A DNA stretch of 64,000 bases from Streptomyces megasporus (lineage in GTDB: Bacteria > Actinomycetota > Actinomycetes > Streptomycetales > Streptomycetaceae), in NCBI RefSeq assembly GCF_000718985.1, contig NZ_JODL01000014.1, positions 1 to 64,000 of the forward strand, written 5' to 3'. Within the stretch, counting starts at the first letter, position 1. Each line of letters starts with the position of its first letter. The notes under the pieces are model-generated. The model saw nothing but the letters and a program-made list of their open reading frames with translations. It made no database searches and was not told the origin of the DNA. The position numbers and the translations under genes were made by a program. This document shows positions 61,903 to 64,000 of this stretch, one piece after another.

Positions 61903-62097
61903 ATGTCCGCACCCATCGAGTGGCACAAAGCGTCCTGCGGCGAAGGCGCCAACTGCATCGAGATCGCCCGCGACGGCGACCGCGTCCTCATGCGTGAGAG
62001 CGGCAAGCCCGACGAGATCGTCGTCACCACGCCCGCCAAGCTGGAGGCGTTCCTCCTGGGCATCAAGGCGGGGGAGTTCGACCACTTCGCCGAATGA
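61903..62097 (+). CDS. DUF397 protein 2
   Basis: 64-residue paralog of the preceding DUF397 gene (WHKASCGEGANCIEIARDGDR, ending LLGIKAGEFDHFAE in two parts). ATG at 61903, with GAGGAGAG about 14 bases upstream. The two DUF397 genes share the terminal KAGEFDH, so local duplication is likely. Probably co-transcribed with the XRE gene. Confidence 0.88.
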   Translation: MSAPIEWHKASCGEGANCIEIARDGDRVLMRESGKPDEIVVTTPAKLEAFLLGIKAGEFDHFAE

Positions 62098-62160
62098 CCG
62101 TCCGTACGGCGGAGGCGGAAACGGTGGCTCGGCTCGCTGGACGCGTGTTCCCGTGAGCCC

Positions 62161-62304
62161 ATGAGTGGCATGAGCACGTCTTTGGGGCCCCTGGAGCTGG
62201 TCGACGGCCGCTGGGTGGTGGGGGACGCCCGGCGGCCGGACGGCTCCTGGGTGGAGTTCCGCCCGGAGGGCCGTCCGGGTCGGCCTCCGGGGCGATCTCC
62301 GTGA
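62161..62304 (+). CDS. Possible short protein after the DUF397 genes
   Basis: 47-residue frame (VVGDARRPDGSWVEFRPEG) that faintly resembles the DUF397 core V-x-D-S-K-x-PDG-x-x-L-x-F. No clear ribosome site. Could be a decayed third DUF397 copy or chance. Confidence 0.3.
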   Translation: MSGMSTSLGPLELVDGRWVVGDARRPDGSWVEFRPEGRPGRPPGRSP

Positions 62305-62347
62305 CATGCCGGATGCCGGTGCGTCCCCGTCCGGTCACTCTGGGGAC

Positions 62348-63427
62348 ATGACCGTACGCACACGCACCCGTCGCGGCCTCACCGTCCTGGTGACGGTCGC
62401 TCTCGTACCGGCGCTCGGACTGCTTCCCGCGGCCGTGCTCCCCGACAGGACCGCCCCGACGACCACCTCGACATCCACCTCGGCGTCCGGGGAACCCCTG
62501 GCGGCGCGCTCCGACCGTCCGGCCCGCGTGGTCGGCGAGGAGCGGATCGGGCCCCGGCTGCTCGATCTGACCATCCGGTCCCCGGCCCTCGCGGGCACCG
62601 GAAAGGTACGGCTGCTCACCCCGGACGGCTGGGACGCGCGGCGCCCCGGCGACCGCTGGCCGACGCTCTACCTGTTGCCCGACGGCAGCGGGGACCACCG
62701 CGTCTACAACGACGACCACCGTATCGAGGAGTGGCCCGAGCTGCGCGAGACGCTCGTCGTCGTCCCCCAGATGCCGTTCTACGGCTTCTACAGCGACTGG
62801 TGGAACGACGGCGAGGGCGGCGCCCCGGCCGTGGAGACCTTCCACCTCGACGAGGTGGTCCCCATCCTGGAGCGCGACTACGGGGCCGGACGGCAGCGGT
62901 CGATCGCCGGACAGTCGCAGGGCGGGTACGGGGCCGTCAAGTACGCGGCGCGCCGTCCCGGGATGTTCGAGGTCGCCGCCAGTTTCGGTGGCTTCCTCCA
63001 CCCCCTCCGGTACCCCGAGGCCGTCAGCGGCGGCGCGGAGTACCTCGGGGTGCCGTGGCGGAAGATCTGGGGCGACCCGGTCCGGCAGCGCCACATCTGG
63101 GAGCGGAACGATCCGTACCACCTGGCCGAACGGCTCCGCGGCACGCGGGTCCACATCGCCGCCGGGGACGGCACCCCGGGCGCCCTCGACCCGCCGGGCA
63201 CCGAGCCGGACCCCGACATCCCCGGCCTGGCGGACCTGGCCCCGCTCTACCCGGACGAGGTGATCTCGCTGACCGAGGCCGTCATGGGCGACGAGTCCCG
63301 CATGGTGGCCCGCCGTCTCCAGGAGGTCGGGGTGCACATCACCACGCACTTCTACCGGGGCACCCACAGCCCGCCGTACTGGGGACGCGAACTCCGCAGC
63401 GTCCTGCCGATGTTGCTGGACCCGTGA
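62348..63427 (+). CDS. Secreted alpha/beta-hydrolase, antigen 85/esterase D type
   Basis: 359-residue exported hydrolase. The signal peptide covers about 1-30, followed by a Thr/Ser linker. The nucleophile is S190 in GQSQGGYG and the catalytic histidine H340 in GTHSPPYW; the acid is likely D/E before ITTHFY. The arrangement matches the esterase (antigen 85, S-formylglutathione hydrolase-like) family, acting outside the cell on esters or acyl sugars. ATG at 62348 follows GGGGAC; an upstream in-frame ATG at 62306 would spoil the signal. Substrate unknown. Confidence 0.88.
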   Translation: MTVRTRTRRGLTVLVTVALVPALGLLPAAVLPDRTAPTTTSTSTSASGEPLAARSDRPARVVGEERIGPRLLDLTIRSPALAGTGKVRLLTPDGWDARRPGDRWPTLYLLPDGSGDHRVYNDDHRIEEWPELRETLVVVPQMPFYGFYSDWWNDGEGGAPAVETFHLDEVVPILERDYGAGRQRSIAGQSQGGYGAVKYAARRPGMFEVAASFGGFLHPLRYPEAVSGGAEYLGVPWRKIWGDPVRQRHIWERNDPYHLAERLRGTRVHIAAGDGTPGALDPPGTEPDPDIPGLADLAPLYPDEVISLTEAVMGDESRMVARRLQEVGVHITTHFYRGTHSPPYWGRELRSVLPMLLDP

Positions 63428-63492
63428 GCGCCGCGCCGGACGGCACTCCCCGTCCGGCGGGTCCGGACGGCGCACCGTGCGAGAATCCCCGG

Positions 63493-64000
63493 ATGGGCCC
63501 GCCCATGGACTCCACGCCGATCACCCTCCGCCCCGCGACCGCCGAACTGCGGCCCGTTGTCGAGCAGTTGGCACAGCTTTACCGTCACGACCTGTCGGAG
63601 TTCCTCGGCCACCTCCCGGCGGCGGACGGGAGGTTCGCGTTCCGCCACCTGCCCCTGTTCTTCGACGAGCCGGAGCGGGAGGCCCTGCTGATCCGGTACG
63701 GCGCGGCGCCCGCCGGTTTCGTCCTGACCCGTCCGATGCCCGAGGGCGCGACGTCGATCTCCGCGTTCTTCGTCGTCCGGGCGCTGCGCCGGCGCGGCGT
63801 CGGCCGGCGGGCCGCCCTCCACCTGCTGCACTCCCGGCCCGGCGCCTGGGCCATCGCCTTCCAGGAGGTCAACGCGGGCGCCGCTCGGTTCTGGCGCGGC
63901 ATCGCCACGGCGGCCGTGGGCTCCGACTGGCGCGAGGAAACCCGCCCGGCTCCCTCCCCCTCCCCCGCCGGCCCGACCGCCGACACCTGGATCTTCCTGA
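63493..64000 (+). CDS. GNAT-family acetyltransferase, 3' end cut by window
   Basis: N-terminal 169 residues of a GNAT-like protein: ITLRPATAELRPVVEQLAQLYRHDLSEF, in two parts, then AFFVVRALRRRGVGRRAALHLL, which contains the acetyl-CoA loop RRRGVG, and NAGAARFW. The reading frame stays open to the last base, so the stop lies outside. ATG at 63493 or 63505. Acceptor unknown. Confidence 0.8.
   Translation, partial: MGPPMDSTPITLRPATAELRPVVEQLAQLYRHDLSEFLGHLPAADGRFAFRHLPLFFDEPEREALLIRYGAAPAGFVLTRPMPEGATSISAFFVVRALRRRGVGRRAALHLLHSRPGAWAIAFQEVNAGAARFWRGIATAAVGSDWREETRPAPSPSPAGPTADTWIFL

Overview
The window reads as the chromosome of a high-GC actinomycete, almost certainly a Streptomyces or a close relative. 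Pointers are the strong G/C third-position bias of nearly all genes, a dnaK gene preceded by HspR-type HAIR repeats, a CatR/catalase pair, XRE-DUF397 genes, an ATPase of the anti-sigma type, an ECF42-type sigma factor, a Tat-exported PhoX with a PHO box, and frequent GTG starts with 4-nt stop/start overlaps. No species is claimed.

Layout. 1-1000: 5' part of dnaK (minus). 1495-8047: EtfD-like iron-sulfur membrane reductase, twin secreted FG-GAP repeat proteins and a Yip1-type membrane protein. 8192-14934: PucR-type regulator divergent from a urease-like gamma/beta fusion, a urease alpha-like subunit, a YtcJ-type amidohydrolase and an MHS-family transporter. 15035-16730: phosphoribosyltransferase, dCTP deaminase, a Zn-ribbon microprotein and tRNA-Gly(CCC). 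16810-21150: a truncated LuxR gene, a small secreted-peptide gene broken by a 10-bp duplication, a MacB-like ABC transporter and a decayed membrane gene. 21148-23280: CatR and catalase. 23412-33517: a mixed block (class IV aminotransferase, one-pass XRE protein, lipoprotein, K+ channel, cyclotransferase-like protein, polytopic membrane protein, Cys-rich orphan, TerD-nuclease fusion). 33769-35094: NADP-type glutamate dehydrogenase. 35631-39089: a visibly lower-GC WXG100-like trio. 39532-50299: a seven-gene NRPS-independent siderophore operon behind an iron box. 50767-52424: YCII protein plus ECF42-like sigma factor. 52941-59666: GlsB/YeaQ protein, PhoX, metG, an XRE-ImmA/IrrE plus PIN pair, and RidA. 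59696-62304: small minus-strand coupled genes with an HATPase, then XRE/DUF5753 and DUF397 genes. 62348-64000: secreted esterase and a GNAT cut by the window end.

The most coherent pathway is the siderophore operon. A class III aminotransferase and a group II decarboxylase (RhbA/RhbB-like) would make 1,3-diaminopropane. A flavin N-hydroxylase and two IucA/IucC ligases would build a citrate hydroxamate. The operon also carries a fold-III LysA/SbnH-like decarboxylase and a glutamine-synthetase-like ligase, and lacks an RhbD-type acetyltransferase, so the product is probably not plain schizokinen. A perfect hairpin closes the operon.

Other loci that merit attention are the urease-like module without nickel-insertion genes and without the flap cysteine, the TerD-PD-(D/E)XK fusion, the broken peptide next to an ABC exporter, and the ImmA/IrrE-PIN pair with a 19-bp palindrome touching its start codon. 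All functional statements rest on reading the sequence and recognising families; no database search was run.
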